Assembly (NCBI GenBank): GCA_028289285.1
Contig: JANQRF010000002.1
Span: forward strand, 744,001-808,000
Direction: 5' to 3'
Source of the DNA: Alphaproteobacteria bacterium
GTDB taxonomy: Bacteria; Pseudomonadota; Alphaproteobacteria; Micavibrionales; Micavibrionaceae
DNA length: 64,000 nt
Part shown: positions 19,164-28,660 of the stretch, in pieces
How positions within the stretch are numbered: the first letter of the stretch is position 1
How the letters are laid out: each line of letters starts with the position of its first letter
Made by a program: the position numbers and the translations under genes
Notes under the pieces: model-generated
What the model saw: only the letters and a program-made list of their open reading frames with translations
Told to the model about the DNA's origin: nothing
Databases searched by the model: none

Positions 19164-19364
19164 ATGTCTCGATTCTTTTTTATTCTCATGATTATCGCAA
19201 TGATCCTCACCCTAGCCTCTTTGGTGGTCGGCCTTGTCGGCATGGTCAAAGGCGGGGAGTTCAATAAAAAATACGGCAACAAGATGATGCGCGCGCGCGT
19301 GACCATGCAGGGCATTGCCCTTGGCCTGTTCGTGCTTGCCGTCATGACCGCCGGATCGGAATAG
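19164..19364 (+). CDS. HIG1-domain twin-transmembrane protein
   Basis: A 66-residue protein with two membrane helices (about residues 3-27 and 47-62) separated by a short basic loop GGEFNKKYGNKMMRARV. This is the HIG1 (hypoxia-induced gene 1) pattern, in which the loop reads G-G-x-x-N-x-x-x-x-x-x-x-M-R-x-R-V. Mitochondrial relatives stabilise respiratory complexes; bacterial function is largely untested. No Shine-Dalgarno sequence is visible. It sits between ubiG and etfB on the same strand with short spacers, so a respiratory role would fit. Confidence 0.8.
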   Translation: MSRFFFILMIIAMILTLASLVVGLVGMVKGGEFNKKYGNKMMRARVTMQGIALGLFVLAVMTAGSE

Positions 19365-19373
19365 GAAACACCC

Positions 19374-20138
19374 ATGAAAATACTCGTCCCAGTCAAACGT
19401 GCCGTTGATTACAACGTTAAAATCCGGGTTAAAAGCGACCAGACCGGCATTGAGCTTGCCAATGTCAAAATGTCGATGAACCCGTTTGATGAAATCGCGA
19501 TTGAAGAAGCCACCCGCCTGAAAGAAGCCGGAACCGCCAGCGAAATCGTTGCCGTCACGATCGGCCCGGATAAGGCGCAGGAAACACTACGTACCGCGAT
19601 GGCAATCGGCGCAGATCGCGGCATTTTGGTCCAGACAGATGCCCCGACCGATATTGGCGGTGTGGAACCTTTGGCGGTTGCCAAAACACTCAAAGCGCTT
19701 GTTGAAAAAGAAAACCCGGATCTCGTCATCATGGGCAAGCAATCCATTGATGATGACAGCAACCAGACAGGCCAGATGCTGGCCGCGCTTCTTGGCTGGC
19801 CGCAAGGCACCTTTGCCTCGAAAGTGGAGCTGGCCGATGGCAGTGCAAATGTCACACGGGAAATTGACGGCGGGCTGGAAACACTTTCTTTGAAGTTACC
19901 CGCGATCATTACAACCGATTTACGTTTGAATGAACCGCGCTATGCCAAGCTGCCGGATATTATGAAGGCGAAGAAAAAGCAGCTCGACACCATGACGCCC
20001 GATGAGCTCGGCGTTGATTACACCCCGCGCCTTGCCGTTGTCAGTGTTAAGGAACCTGAAGAACGTAAAGGCGGCGGTAAAGTAGATAGTGTTGATGAGC
20101 TGGTTGATAAACTCAAAAACGAAGCAAAGGTGATTTAA
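19374..20138 (+). CDS. etfB: Electron transfer flavoprotein, beta subunit
   Basis: A 254-residue ETF beta subunit, the AMP-binding partner of EtfA; the heterodimer takes electrons from acyl-CoA and related dehydrogenases to ETF-ubiquinone oxidoreductase. Landmarks: [19 protein letters not shown] at the start, [34 protein letters not shown] in the nucleotide-binding part, and the [20 protein letters not shown] recognition-loop region near the C-terminus. AGGA lies upstream at a fitting distance. One base separates its stop from the etfA start. Confidence 0.97.
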   Translation: MKILVPVKRAVDYNVKIRVKSDQTGIELANVKMSMNPFDEIAIEEATRLKEAGTASEIVAVTIGPDKAQETLRTAMAIGADRGILVQTDAPTDIGGVEPLAVAKTLKALVEKENPDLVIMGKQSIDDDSNQTGQMLAALLGWPQGTFASKVELADGSANVTREIDGGLETLSLKLPAIITTDLRLNEPRYAKLPDIMKAKKKQLDTMTPDELGVDYTPRLAVVSVKEPEERKGGGKVDSVDELVDKLKNEAKVI

Positions 20139-20139
20139 G

Positions 20140-21069
20140 ATGCCTGTTCTTGTTATAGCCGATCATGAAAATAATGCGCTGCGTCCGGCAACGTTAAATA
20201 CTGTCACAGCCGCCGCAGCGATTGACAGCGATGTGCATGTACTTGTCGCCGGTACAGATTGTACGGGCGCCGCAGATGAAGCTGCAAAAATTACGGGCGT
20301 CTCCAAAGTTCTGAAAGCCGATGATGCGTGCCTTAATCATTTGATTGCTGAAAATATCGCACCCGTGATTGTCAGCGTCGCAGATGCGTATAGTCATATC
20401 CTCGCGCCCGCTTCTACCTTTGGCAAAAATGTCATGCCTCGGGCAGCAGCGCTGCTTGATACGCAGCAAATTTCAGACATTATAAAAGTGATTGACGCGG
20501 ATACGTTTGAGCGCCCTGTCTATGCCGGTAATGCCATTGCAACGGTGAAATCATCCGATGCAAAAAAAGTGATCACCGTGCGAGGGACAGCTTTTGATGC
20601 GGCGAACGCTGAAGGCGGAAGTGCTTCTATTGAAGATGTCGGCGGCGTGAGCGATAGCGGCCTCACCTCTTTTGTCGGGCAGGAACTGTCTGAAAGTGAC
20701 CGCCCCGAACTCACAGCTGCGAAAATCGTGATTTCAGGTGGCCGCGGTGTCGGCTCCGCAGAGAATTTTGCGCTGATTGAAAAGCTGGCCGATAAACTTG
20801 GCGCGGCTGTCGGCGCATCGCGTGCAGCCGTGGATGCTGGGTATGTTCCTAACGATTACCAGGTCGGGCAGACAGGCAAAGTTGTTGCGCCTGAGCTTTA
20901 TATCGCGATTGGTATTTCAGGCGCGATCCAGCATCTGGCCGGTATGAAAGAGTCCAAAGTGATTGTTGCCATTAACAAAGATGAGGAAGCGCCCATCTTC
21001 AACATCGCCGATTACGGCCTTGTCGGTGATTTATTTGAAGTTATTCCGGAGTTAGAGAGCAAGCTCTAA
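20140..21069 (+). CDS. etfA: Electron transfer flavoprotein, alpha subunit
   Basis: A 309-residue ETF alpha subunit. The C-terminal FAD-binding domain is clear: [56 protein letters not shown] and [21 protein letters not shown]. The N-terminal domain is a shorter alpha/beta domain as in the family. Co-transcribed with etfB. The last 18 bp overlap the end of the convergent orphan gene, so no terminator separates the two. Confidence 0.97.
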   Translation: MPVLVIADHENNALRPATLNTVTAAAAIDSDVHVLVAGTDCTGAADEAAKITGVSKVLKADDACLNHLIAENIAPVIVSVADAYSHILAPASTFGKNVMPRAAALLDTQQISDIIKVIDADTFERPVYAGNAIATVKSSDAKKVITVRGTAFDAANAEGGSASIEDVGGVSDSGLTSFVGQELSESDRPELTAAKIVISGGRGVGSAENFALIEKLADKLGAAVGASRAAVDAGYVPNDYQVGQTGKVVAPELYIAIGISGAIQHLAGMKESKVIVAINKDEEAPIFNIADYGLVGDLFEVIPELESKL

Positions 21070-21567
21070 ATCTTCCCGCTTATACACATAGTTAATACTG
21101 TCACTTTCGTGATGTATGAGGCAATACCTCTCTGGAATTTCAGTATTGGGGACACAGGTATCGTTATCAGTAACATTTACAATAAATTTTGGATTTGATC
21201 TCTCAAGAGCACTTTTCCATGAATACCCCTTGCGACCAAGAAGCGGACTTACGAAATGCCCGCCTATAGCCGTATAATTGATCCAGTTTAAAAAAACGGC
21301 ATCAGCTTCCGGAGCATTTCGAATAAAATCATGCCCGTACTTTCCATTGGAAACAAATATTTCGGCATCACCAAATGCAATATCTATGTCTTCTTGAAAC
21401 TCTAGTACTGCAACCAAACTTGTTAAATCAATGCTTTCTGAGTCTTCACCGTAATGGCGAATTAGAGCGCCAACCAAAATAACGCGTTTTAATATATGAT
21501 CATTTAGGGGATTTTCTTTCTGCCCTGTTGCAGATAAGAATGCAGGCTTGTATTTAAGTTTCCTCAT
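21052..21567 (-). CDS. Orphan protein of unknown function
   Basis: A 171-residue soluble protein that I do not recognise. It has no signal peptide, membrane segment or clear catalytic motif. Composition is mixed alpha/beta, with an N-terminal basic stretch and phrases such as ILVGALIRHYGEDSESIDL and VFLNWINYTAIGGHFV. The coding DNA is poorer in G+C and uses more A/T-ending codons than the flanking etf and pentapeptide genes, which suggests recent acquisition or weak selection. Its 3' end overlaps etfA by 18 bp in the opposite direction. Kept as a gene because the frame is long and fills an otherwise empty 540-bp space. Confidence 0.6.
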   Translation of the reverse strand: MRKLKYKPAFLSATGQKENPLNDHILKRVILVGALIRHYGEDSESIDLTSLVAVLEFQEDIDIAFGDAEIFVSNGKYGHDFIRNAPEADAVFLNWINYTAIGGHFVSPLLGRKGYSWKSALERSNPKFIVNVTDNDTCVPNTEIPERYCLIHHESDSINYVYKREDLELAL

Positions 21568-21606
21568 AAAAGAGCTATAGAAGAAACTTTTAATTATGTC
21601 AATAAA

Positions 21607-22905
21607 TTATTCTTCAGTCTTCAACTTAAAAACCGGGCCGGAATTTTCGAGAATGGCGCCATCTGTATTGGCATCATCCAGATTGACGTGATCCATTTTT
21701 GCGCCGGTAAAATCAGCTTCTTTTAAATCTGCCCCCGAAAGATTTGCCCCCGTTAAATCTGCATTCTTAAAGTTTACCATCTTTAATTTAGCACCGGACA
21801 GATCGGCATAACTTAAAGACGCCCCCTCAAAATTGCAGGGGTTAAAGCGTTTCGTCCCCTCACCTTTGCCAAACATAAGCGGTTCAAAATTCGCGCCTTT
21901 CAGTTTGGCATGATTAAAACGCGCTTTCTTAAAAGAGGACCCGCGCAAGTCAGCTTCTTCCATATCGCAGCGCCGGAAATCACATTCATCTAAAATAGCG
22001 CTTTGCATCTGCACTTTATAAAGATCCATTCCAAAGAATTTCGCCCGTACGGCTTTCACGGCCGTCAGCGTTTCTTCCTTAAGTGTGTTTAAGGCACGCA
22101 TATCCATTTCGCTAAGATCTAACTGTTCGCCTTCCGCACCGGCGCTACCGACCCATTTAATATGCGTTTCAATGCGCTGAGAGAGAGGCTCAGCCATGTC
22201 TTTAACAGACGTGCCGATATTCTCATCCGTAATGGCTTCGGTGGTATCGATTTCAAGTTCGCTGATTGAAGAGGTATCCACGCCTGTCATAATCGCCGCT
22301 TTCAAGTTTGCTCCCTTGAACTTGCAGCCCTCAACTTTTGCATTGGACAGATCGGCCCCTGTCAGGTCGGCATCACGAATATCCGCATCGCTCATATCAA
22401 TGTCATTCATCAGCGCATCGGAGAAATCGGCGTTCGAGGCCATAGAGCCTTTAAGCTTTGCACCGGACAGATTGGCACCTTTAAAAGTCACACTGCGCCC
22501 CGTGTCATATTGGCCGTCCTGCTCAAACCCGCCGACCCGTAAATCGGCTTTATCCAGCGTGGCATCTTCCAGATTGGCATTTTCAATGATAGAGCCGCGC
22601 ATATCCGCGCGGGTGAAATTACTGCGTGCAAGATTGGCACCGGCAAAATTACAGGCATAAAGCCGCGCTTCGGAAAAATCAGCCCCGGAAAGATCAGCTG
22701 AGTCTAAATCACAGGCCGTAAAATCAACCTGGCGCATATCCTTGCCTTTAAAGGACAGGCCTTTGAGATCGGTATTTTTTAAAACAGCCCGGCGGCCCCC
22801 AAGACTGCCTTCCAGAAAACGTACATGCAGATTGATCATGGCATCGAGCTGTGCCTGATCAAGTTTTTCTATTTCCTGCTGTGTATCCTGTGGGGGGTAC
22901 GACAT
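21607..22905 (-). CDS. Large pentapeptide-repeat protein
   Basis: A 432-residue protein built mainly of pentapeptide repeats of the A(D/N)LXX type, which form a right-handed quadrilateral beta helix. Two repeat blocks are visible: about residues 40-215 (for example ADLSGADFSEARLYACNFAG) and about 290-425 (for example ADLTGANLSGADLKEADFTG). A non-repeat linker of about 75 residues (IDTTEAITDENIG ... LDLSEMDMRALNTLKEE) separates them. No signal peptide is present. Such proteins range from DNA-gyrase-protecting mimics to scaffolds; nothing here decides between them. It stands alone, between the orphan gene and the TlpA-like gene on the same strand. Confidence 0.9.
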   Translation of the reverse strand: MSYPPQDTQQEIEKLDQAQLDAMINLHVRFLEGSLGGRRAVLKNTDLKGLSFKGKDMRQVDFTACDLDSADLSGADFSEARLYACNFAGANLARSNFTRADMRGSIIENANLEDATLDKADLRVGGFEQDGQYDTGRSVTFKGANLSGAKLKGSMASNADFSDALMNDIDMSDADIRDADLTGADLSNAKVEGCKFKGANLKAAIMTGVDTSSISELEIDTTEAITDENIGTSVKDMAEPLSQRIETHIKWVGSAGAEGEQLDLSEMDMRALNTLKEETLTAVKAVRAKFFGMDLYKVQMQSAILDECDFRRCDMEEADLRGSSFKKARFNHAKLKGANFEPLMFGKGEGTKRFNPCNFEGASLSYADLSGAKLKMVNFKNADLTGANLSGADLKEADFTGAKMDHVNLDDANTDGAILENSGPVFKLKTEE

Positions 22906-22943
22906 GATTTGATTATTATGCCCCTGAAATCATTAAAAAACCA

Positions 22944-23600
22944 TCACTGATTTTGAGCTAAAAGCGCATTGAAGAAATCCTGTCCTGCCTGGCCCGTCCA
23001 CTTCGCATCCCCTTCAAAAATATAGAAAATACGCCCCTGCGCATCCAGCAGAAAACTGGTTGGAATGCCGCGCGCAGGCATGGCCCTGCGTACGGCGCGG
23101 CTGCTATCCAGATACAGCGCAAAATCACCAATCCCGCGTGTTTCCAAAAAAGTTTCGATTTGCTCTAAATCCCGCGCATGATCGATCGATACAGCCAGAA
23201 CATTGAGGCCTTTACCGGCATACATCTGTCTGAGCTTATCCAGGGAGGGAAGCTCTAAAACGCACGGCGCGCACCAGGTCGCCCAGAGATTGACAAGCAG
23301 ATAGCCCTGCCCAGGCGCATCATAAAAATCGGCAAGGCGGACCGTGTCACCGCCTTTGGCGTTAAAAGACAAATCCAGCGGCACAGAGACAGCGTTTCCT
23401 GCGCTATGCAAAGCTGAAAACTCACGGGCAAAAGCAGTGGCGGTCTCTTCGGGCACGGGCAGAGAAACACGCTCTCCAGGTGCCTCTTCAAAAGCATCAA
23501 AGGCATTGGGATTTTGATCGAGGTTCCAGAGAATGCCTGCTGCCACCCCGCCACCGAAAATAAAAAGAGATAATGTCACCAGAATCAAATGAAGCTTCAT
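22944..23600 (-). CDS. TlpA/ResA-like membrane-anchored thioredoxin
   Basis: A 218-residue protein with an N-terminal membrane anchor (about residues 4-25) and a periplasmic thioredoxin domain. The active site is WATWCAPCVLELPSL (WCxxC near residue 109), followed by VLAVSIDHARDLEQIETFL and the cis-proline region ARGIPTSFLLDAQGRIFYIFEGDAKW. TlpA-type proteins reduce disulfides in cytochrome c maturation or copper delivery to oxidase; no ccm or cox genes are here to choose. It lies divergent from the small lipoprotein-lysA pair. Confidence 0.9.
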   Translation of the reverse strand: MKLHLILVTLSLFIFGGGVAAGILWNLDQNPNAFDAFEEAPGERVSLPVPEETATAFAREFSALHSAGNAVSVPLDLSFNAKGGDTVRLADFYDAPGQGYLLVNLWATWCAPCVLELPSLDKLRQMYAGKGLNVLAVSIDHARDLEQIETFLETRGIGDFALYLDSSRAVRRAMPARGIPTSFLLDAQGRIFYIFEGDAKWTGQAGQDFFNALLAQNQ

Positions 23601-23664
23601 GAGATGATCTTAAAGGGATTTAAAAACTTGCCGCAAGGCCTATAGCTGTTTAGGCTCCTTTCCT

Positions 23665-23802
23665 ATGAAAAAAGCCATATGCACTTTCGCTTTGCTGATG
23701 AGTTTGGCCGCTTGCGGGGTCAAACCCGGCAATGTCGATCCGCCCGAAGAGGCGAAAGGCCAGATTTACCCGGCGCAATATCCTTCAGACGTTACAAAAT
23801 AA
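23665..23802 (+). CDS. Small LptM/YifL-like lipoprotein upstream of lysA
   Basis: A 45-residue ORF. The ATG at 23665 gives MKKAICTFALLMSLAACGVK: a short basic start, a hydrophobic stretch and a lipobox LAAC with Cys at residue 17, followed by a short Pro/Glu-rich tail ending at TAA 23800-23802. One base separates the stop from the lysA ATG. Small lipoproteins of this type (YifL, renamed LptM, which assists LptD maturation in E. coli) are typically encoded next to lysA or dapF, so the position supports the assignment. The sequence outside the signal is too short to prove orthology. Confidence 0.8.
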   Translation: MKKAICTFALLMSLAACGVKPGNVDPPEEAKGQIYPAQYPSDVTK

Positions 23803-23803
23803 G

Positions 23804-25090
23804 ATGAATAAAATGAACCAACACTTTGATTTTATTGACGGACAGCTATGTGCAGAAAATCTGCCTTTGTCTAAAATAGCTGCAGAGGTCGGCACCCCGG
23901 CTTACATCTATAGCGCTGCAGCGATGAAATCTCAGTACGACTCCCTGGCGGGTGCCTTAAAACAAGCCATGCCTGACCGGGATGCACCGCTTTTATGCTA
24001 TGCCGCTAAAGCCAACAGCAATATCGCTATTCTGGCTTATCTGAAATCGCTTGGATGCGGGCTGGAGATTGTTTCCGAAGGGGAGCTGGTCCGGGCCCTT
24101 GAAGCTGGCATTGATCCGAAAACCATTGTCTCGACAGGTGTCGGCAAACAAAAGAGTGAAATCGCTGCGCAACTCAAAGCAGGGATTCACCAGATCAATG
24201 TGGAATCCATCCCGGAACTGGAACTGATCAATCAGATTGCAAGTGAACTAAACCTTAAAGCCGATATTGTTTTTCGCTGGAACCCGAACGTCAAAGGCGG
24301 CGGGCATGAGAAAATCACAACCGGGCGCACACGCGATAAGTTCGGTATCGGCGAAGACCGTATTGAAGAGGCTTATGGGCTGGCCGAACAGATGGAAAAT
24401 ATTACGCCCCGCGGCCTGTCGATGCATATCGGCTCCCAGGTTTTCACCGTTGAATCCTTCAAGCAGGCATTTGAAACCCTGCCCGCCCTTGTTCAAAAGC
24501 TGCGTGCAAACGGCCATACAGTCGAACGGCTGGATATCGGCGGCGGCTTTCCGATTGTCTATAAAGATGAAAAGCTGCTTGACCTGAATGCCTATGCGCA
24601 ATGGGTTGCGGATATTATCGCGCCTTTGGATACGCAAATCATACTAGAACCCGGACGGTACCTGGTGGGGAATGCAGGCGTACTGCTCAGCGAAGTGCTC
24701 TTTGTGAAGAAAACGGATGAGCGTGATTTTCTCGTCGTCGATGCCGGGATGAATGACCTGATCCGTCCGGCCATGTATGAAGCCCATCATGAGATAGAAG
24801 CCGTGCAGAGTACAAACCGCCCGTGGCAGACTTACGACGTCGTCGGCCCGGTCTGCGAAACCGGGGATACCTTTACCCGTGGGCGGGAATTACCGGAACT
24901 TGAGCAGGGTGAATTGATTGCCTTTAAAAGCGCAGGCGCTTACGGGTTTGCAATGGCCTCAAATTATAATACGCGGCCGCTGCCTGCCGAAGTTCTGGTG
25001 AATAACAATACCTACAGTATCATTCGCCAAAGACAGTCCTATCAGGATATACTGGATCAGGAGAACATTCCTGACTGGATCCGTAAATAG
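23804..25090 (+). CDS. lysA: Diaminopimelate decarboxylase
   Basis: A 428-residue PLP enzyme that decarboxylates meso-diaminopimelate to lysine. The PLP-binding lysine lies in CYAAKANSNIAIL; MHIGSQVF, DIGGGFPI, EPGRYLVGNAG and the substrate-binding GPVCETGDTF motif follow in family order. The frame is open further upstream (to 23732), but that extension overlaps the lipoprotein gene in another frame; the ATG at 23804, one base after the lipoprotein stop, or the ATG at 23813, gives a normal N-terminus. It is coupled with the preceding lipoprotein and followed 3 bp later by the TIGR02302 gene. Confidence 0.96.
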   Translation: MNKMNQHFDFIDGQLCAENLPLSKIAAEVGTPAYIYSAAAMKSQYDSLAGALKQAMPDRDAPLLCYAAKANSNIAILAYLKSLGCGLEIVSEGELVRALEAGIDPKTIVSTGVGKQKSEIAAQLKAGIHQINVESIPELELINQIASELNLKADIVFRWNPNVKGGGHEKITTGRTRDKFGIGEDRIEEAYGLAEQMENITPRGLSMHIGSQVFTVESFKQAFETLPALVQKLRANGHTVERLDIGGGFPIVYKDEKLLDLNAYAQWVADIIAPLDTQIILEPGRYLVGNAGVLLSEVLFVKKTDERDFLVVDAGMNDLIRPAMYEAHHEIEAVQSTNRPWQTYDVVGPVCETGDTFTRGRELPELEQGELIAFKSAGAYGFAMASNYNTRPLPAEVLVNNNTYSIIRQRQSYQDILDQENIPDWIRK

Positions 25091-25093
25091 GGC

Positions 25094-27673
25094 ATGACGC
25101 AAGACACTCAGAAAAACCTTACCCCTGATCTGAAAAACCATCTTGGCCGTGTGCGGCTGTGGACGGGCGTATCTTTATGGATTGAAAGAATAACGCGTGC
25201 TTTCTGGCCGCTTTTCTATTGGTGTCTCTGTTTTGCCCTGCTTTGGATCACCCTGCCCGCTATCGCAGATATAAGTGACTTTATCCTGCGCGCTTCTTCC
25301 TTTGTGTTTTATGCAGGGCTGATCGGGTTGTTTGTCTATGGCGCAGCGCGCTTTCAACTACCCCGCAAAGAGGAAATTGAAGCCAGGCTGGAGCAATCTC
25401 CGCGCGCACGGCACAAGCCGCTTTCTTCTTTAAAAGATACGCTCTCCAACCCGGAAAAAGAGATCACACAGGCCCTATGGTCGGAACGGATTAAAGACCT
25501 TCTCCCCATCCTCAAAAAACTACGCGCCCGCGCACCGCAGCCGCTTCTGCCGGAAAAAGACCCGTTCGCGCTGCGCATGGCGCTAGTCGTTGCTTTGCTC
25601 TGCGCGGTGATTGTCACAGGTCCAACGCAAAGTATTTCAAATCTTCAAACATCGCTTTGGCCGTTCGAACGTGGTGCCGATCTGTTCGGACGCACCAAGC
25701 TTGCGGAAATGATTGTCATCCCGCCCGATTATACTGCGCTGGATGCGCTTAAAATAACCGGCATTCAACCTGCATCGGATGATCCTGTTTCCATCCCCGC
25801 CGGAAGCACATTTGAAATAAATGTGAAAGGCGGGATCGGCACGCCGCACCTGCTTATCGGGGATCAAAAAACCAGGATGGCCAAAACAGGCGATGGTGTT
25901 TATGTTTCCAAAGGTACCATCACGCCCGGCAGGCAGATAAGCGTGCAGCAGCTTTGGCGCCCGCGCCTGTCTTTTGCCTATACGCTCATTCCCGATATGC
26001 CGCCGGAGATTGCGCAAAGCGATAACCCGAAACGCTTACAACGCGGTGAGCTTCAAATTCCACTATCCCTGACCGATGATTACGGCGTGCGCAATTTATA
26101 TCTCCAGATCGATTTAAAGGAGAGTGATCCCAAACCGCTTATCGGCGAAGCTTACAATGAAACGCGGCGGATCATGAGCAAAGGCGGCGCAGAGCCCGAC
26201 GACGTTGAACCGATTTTTGATCTCACCTTTCATCCCTGGGCCGGGCGGATGGTCACAATCAACATCATTGCCTCAGATGCGTTAAACCAAAAAGCCGTGC
26301 TCGCGCCGTTCGAAGTCCTTTTGCCTGAAAAACCTTTTTACAATGAAACCGCGCGCGCGATTATAGAGCTGCGCAAACTTCTCATTGCTGAGCCGGAAAA
26401 TTCCGCCAGCAGCGTGCAGGCGGGACTGATCGAGATTTTTGAAAATTTACATCTCTACCAGGGCGATAAGATTGTCTTTCTTGGTCTATCCAGCGCGATT
26501 TACAGGCTTCAATATGATCCGTCTATAGAGAGCGCGAAATCCCTTGTCGATCTGCTCTGGAATATCGCCGTGCATATTGAAGACGGCCAGAGCGGACAGG
26601 AATATAAAACGCTTGAACAGGCCATGCGCGCTTTGGAAGAAACGCTCGCCGATCCGAACAGCACGCAAGAGGAAATCGCTGAACGCATGGCGGACATGCA
26701 GCGCGCGCTTGCGAACTACCTGCAGCAGGTCGCGCAGGATATGGCGATGCAAATGTCCCGGCAAATGCAAAGCGGCGATCCGGGCGCCATGATGCAAATG
26801 CAGATGCTCAGCAACATGATCACACCGCAGGATATGATGCAGTTTTTGCAGGAAATGCAGCGTGAAGCTTTAAGCGGGGATAAAAACGCTGCGCGCGATA
26901 TGCTCTCCCGCCTGTCTGAACTCATGCAGGCGATGCGCCCCGGCGCGATGTCCAGCGAATTGCCGCAGGACATTCAGGATATGCAGGAACAATTGGAAGC
27001 TTTACGTGCACTGACACAGGATCAAAAAGATTTGAGATATAATGTACAGGACCGCATGCAAAGCCGTCCCGATTTTGAACGCCACCGCCGCACGCGTGAA
27101 GCGTTGGAAAATATTCCGGGGATTGAAGAAATGCTCAAAACCCTGAACCCTGAATTGCAAATGCATTTTGAGCCGCCCTCCATGTCGATAAACACGCAAG
27201 GTGAAGCAGACCAGCAAAATGAATTGCTGAAACGCCTCGAACAACTAAAGCAACAAATGCAGGATAAAATCGGGCAGGTGCCTCAAAATTGTCAGTCGGC
27301 AGGCACTGCCATGGGACAGGCTTTCGGCGCATTGTCACAAAACAATCCATCCGATGCGCTTATCCATCAGGATACCGCCATTCAGGAACTTGAAAATGCT
27401 CAAAACCAGATGCAGCAGCAAATGATGCAGCGCCTGCAACAGATGATGGGCATGTCTTTTGGCGGCATGCCGCGCTTGGACCCGTTTGGCCGTCCAATGG
27501 AAAATGGTGACGGGCGTTTGAACCCGCTTTTAGGACGCGAAGTCAAAATCCCGGATGAAGCAGAGCGGCGTAAGATTGACGATATTTTAGAAACCTTGCG
27601 TAAACGCAGCGGTGAATTTTCCCGTCCATCCGAAGAACGCGATTACTTTAAAAGACTGCTTGAACGGTTTTAA
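25094..27673 (+). CDS. TIGR02302 (DUF4175) family membrane protein
   Basis: An 859-residue protein of the TIGR02302/DUF4175 family, typical of Alphaproteobacteria and located next to lysA in many of them. Two or three N-terminal membrane helices (about residues 35-90) and another near 160-175 are followed by a large beta-rich periplasmic region (about 190-420). The C-terminal part (about 500-820) is helical and unusually rich in Met and Gln (for example MAMQMSRQMQ and QMQQQMMQRLQQMMGM). The function is unknown; envelope maintenance is a guess from the layout. The stop overlaps the convergent MJ0042 gene stop in a shared TTAA (27670-27673). Confidence 0.92.
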   Translation: MTQDTQKNLTPDLKNHLGRVRLWTGVSLWIERITRAFWPLFYWCLCFALLWITLPAIADISDFILRASSFVFYAGLIGLFVYGAARFQLPRKEEIEARLEQSPRARHKPLSSLKDTLSNPEKEITQALWSERIKDLLPILKKLRARAPQPLLPEKDPFALRMALVVALLCAVIVTGPTQSISNLQTSLWPFERGADLFGRTKLAEMIVIPPDYTALDALKITGIQPASDDPVSIPAGSTFEINVKGGIGTPHLLIGDQKTRMAKTGDGVYVSKGTITPGRQISVQQLWRPRLSFAYTLIPDMPPEIAQSDNPKRLQRGELQIPLSLTDDYGVRNLYLQIDLKESDPKPLIGEAYNETRRIMSKGGAEPDDVEPIFDLTFHPWAGRMVTINIIASDALNQKAVLAPFEVLLPEKPFYNETARAIIELRKLLIAEPENSASSVQAGLIEIFENLHLYQGDKIVFLGLSSAIYRLQYDPSIESAKSLVDLLWNIAVHIEDGQSGQEYKTLEQAMRALEETLADPNSTQEEIAERMADMQRALANYLQQVAQDMAMQMSRQMQSGDPGAMMQMQMLSNMITPQDMMQFLQEMQREALSGDKNAARDMLSRLSELMQAMRPGAMSSELPQDIQDMQEQLEALRALTQDQKDLRYNVQDRMQSRPDFERHRRTREALENIPGIEEMLKTLNPELQMHFEPPSMSINTQGEADQQNELLKRLEQLKQQMQDKIGQVPQNCQSAGTAMGQAFGALSQNNPSDALIHQDTAIQELENAQNQMQQQMMQRLQQMMGMSFGGMPRLDPFGRPMENGDGRLNPLLGREVKIPDEAERRKIDDILETLRKRSGEFSRPSEERDYFKRLLERF

Positions 27674-28599
27674 GGGGTTTCTTCTGTCTGCTCTTCTTCA
27701 GGCGCAGGTGCTGCGGGCTTTTCACGTTTCATATAAGGCGCAAATTGTAAATTGACCGATGCCGCTTCTTCCGGTGGGTTGGGATAGGCAGCTTCAAAAT
27801 CAAAAGATTGTTCCCCCGCCAGGACCTGAAAGGGCGGATCGATCATCCAGCTTTCGCCTTTGGCCCCATCTTCGCTATGCAGGCTGGCAAGAATGAGCGG
27901 CACATCCTGATCTTCGGATTTCAAATTAATCACGCGGCCTTTTACGACGAGATTATCTCCATCTATCACCGCGCTCAGTTTTTCAATTACGAGGCCCTGC
28001 GCAGGCAAATCCAGATGCAGGCCGAACATATTATAAAGTAGCGCGCTTCCCGGGAAGGCAGAGAAGATCGGGCCTTTGAGAAGAAGCATTATTCCAAGCA
28101 CACAAACAAACAGGCCAGTTGCCGCGCCGTATCCTGCAATTTTGGCTTTCAGAACGGACGGGTCAGTTGCATCCGCTTCTGACGCAGCCTCCCCTTCAGG
28201 TAAAGGCTTTACCGCATCGGGAATAGGCTCTCCATCTTCAAAAGGCATGTCTTCGCCTTCTTCCGGCGGGGAAGAAATTTCCGTATCTTCGCCTTCCTCC
28301 GCATCGCCTTCTTTCGGCGTTAAATCAATTTCGTCTTCAGCTTCGCCGGAGATTGGCAGATCTTCTTCCGGACTTTCGGTCATGGACAGGCTGATTTCCT
28401 CTTCATCCCCCGCCCCGGTCAGTTCGGCAATGGCAGATAAATCCAGATCATCCCCTTCCCCGCCGCCAGGCGCATCGCCTGTCCCTTCCTGGAACCATTC
28501 ATGGCCGCAATTGGCGCAGCGCACCTTACGCCCCTCAGGGCCGATCGCATCAGCGCCGATCATGTAGCGGGAATCGCATGAAGGACAAACAAGCATCAT
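27670..28599 (-). CDS. MJ0042-type zinc-ribbon membrane protein
   Basis: A 309-residue protein starting with an MJ0042 zinc ribbon: CPSCDSRY then VRCANCGHEWF (two CxxC pairs, residues 5-36). A long, strongly acidic, Glu/Asp/Pro-rich region (about 40-150) leads to one membrane helix (about 157-178), and a C-terminal DUF3426-like beta domain (VKGRVINLKSEDQDVPLILASL, FDFEAAYPNPPEEA) is probably periplasmic. Such proteins are usual beside ftsEX in alphaproteobacteria; no function is established. The zinc ribbon should be cytoplasmic. It diverges from the next gene group across a spacer that carries a perfect inverted repeat. Confidence 0.88.
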   Translation of the reverse strand: MMLVCPSCDSRYMIGADAIGPEGRKVRCANCGHEWFQEGTGDAPGGGEGDDLDLSAIAELTGAGDEEEISLSMTESPEEDLPISGEAEDEIDLTPKEGDAEEGEDTEISSPPEEGEDMPFEDGEPIPDAVKPLPEGEAASEADATDPSVLKAKIAGYGAATGLFVCVLGIMLLLKGPIFSAFPGSALLYNMFGLHLDLPAQGLVIEKLSAVIDGDNLVVKGRVINLKSEDQDVPLILASLHSEDGAKGESWMIDPPFQVLAGEQSFDFEAAYPNPPEEAASVNLQFAPYMKREKPAAPAPEEEQTEETP

Positions 28600-28660
28600 C
28601 GCAATAATCTTTTCCTATCCGGTTTGGCTTCTCAAAGCCCGGGCAATCCTGTATGACTTA

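Noticed and set aside
25094..27673. Met/Gln-rich tract as a frameshift or repeat expansion artefact
   Set aside because: Such a composition is usual in the C-terminal part of TIGR02302 proteins and the frame is intact.
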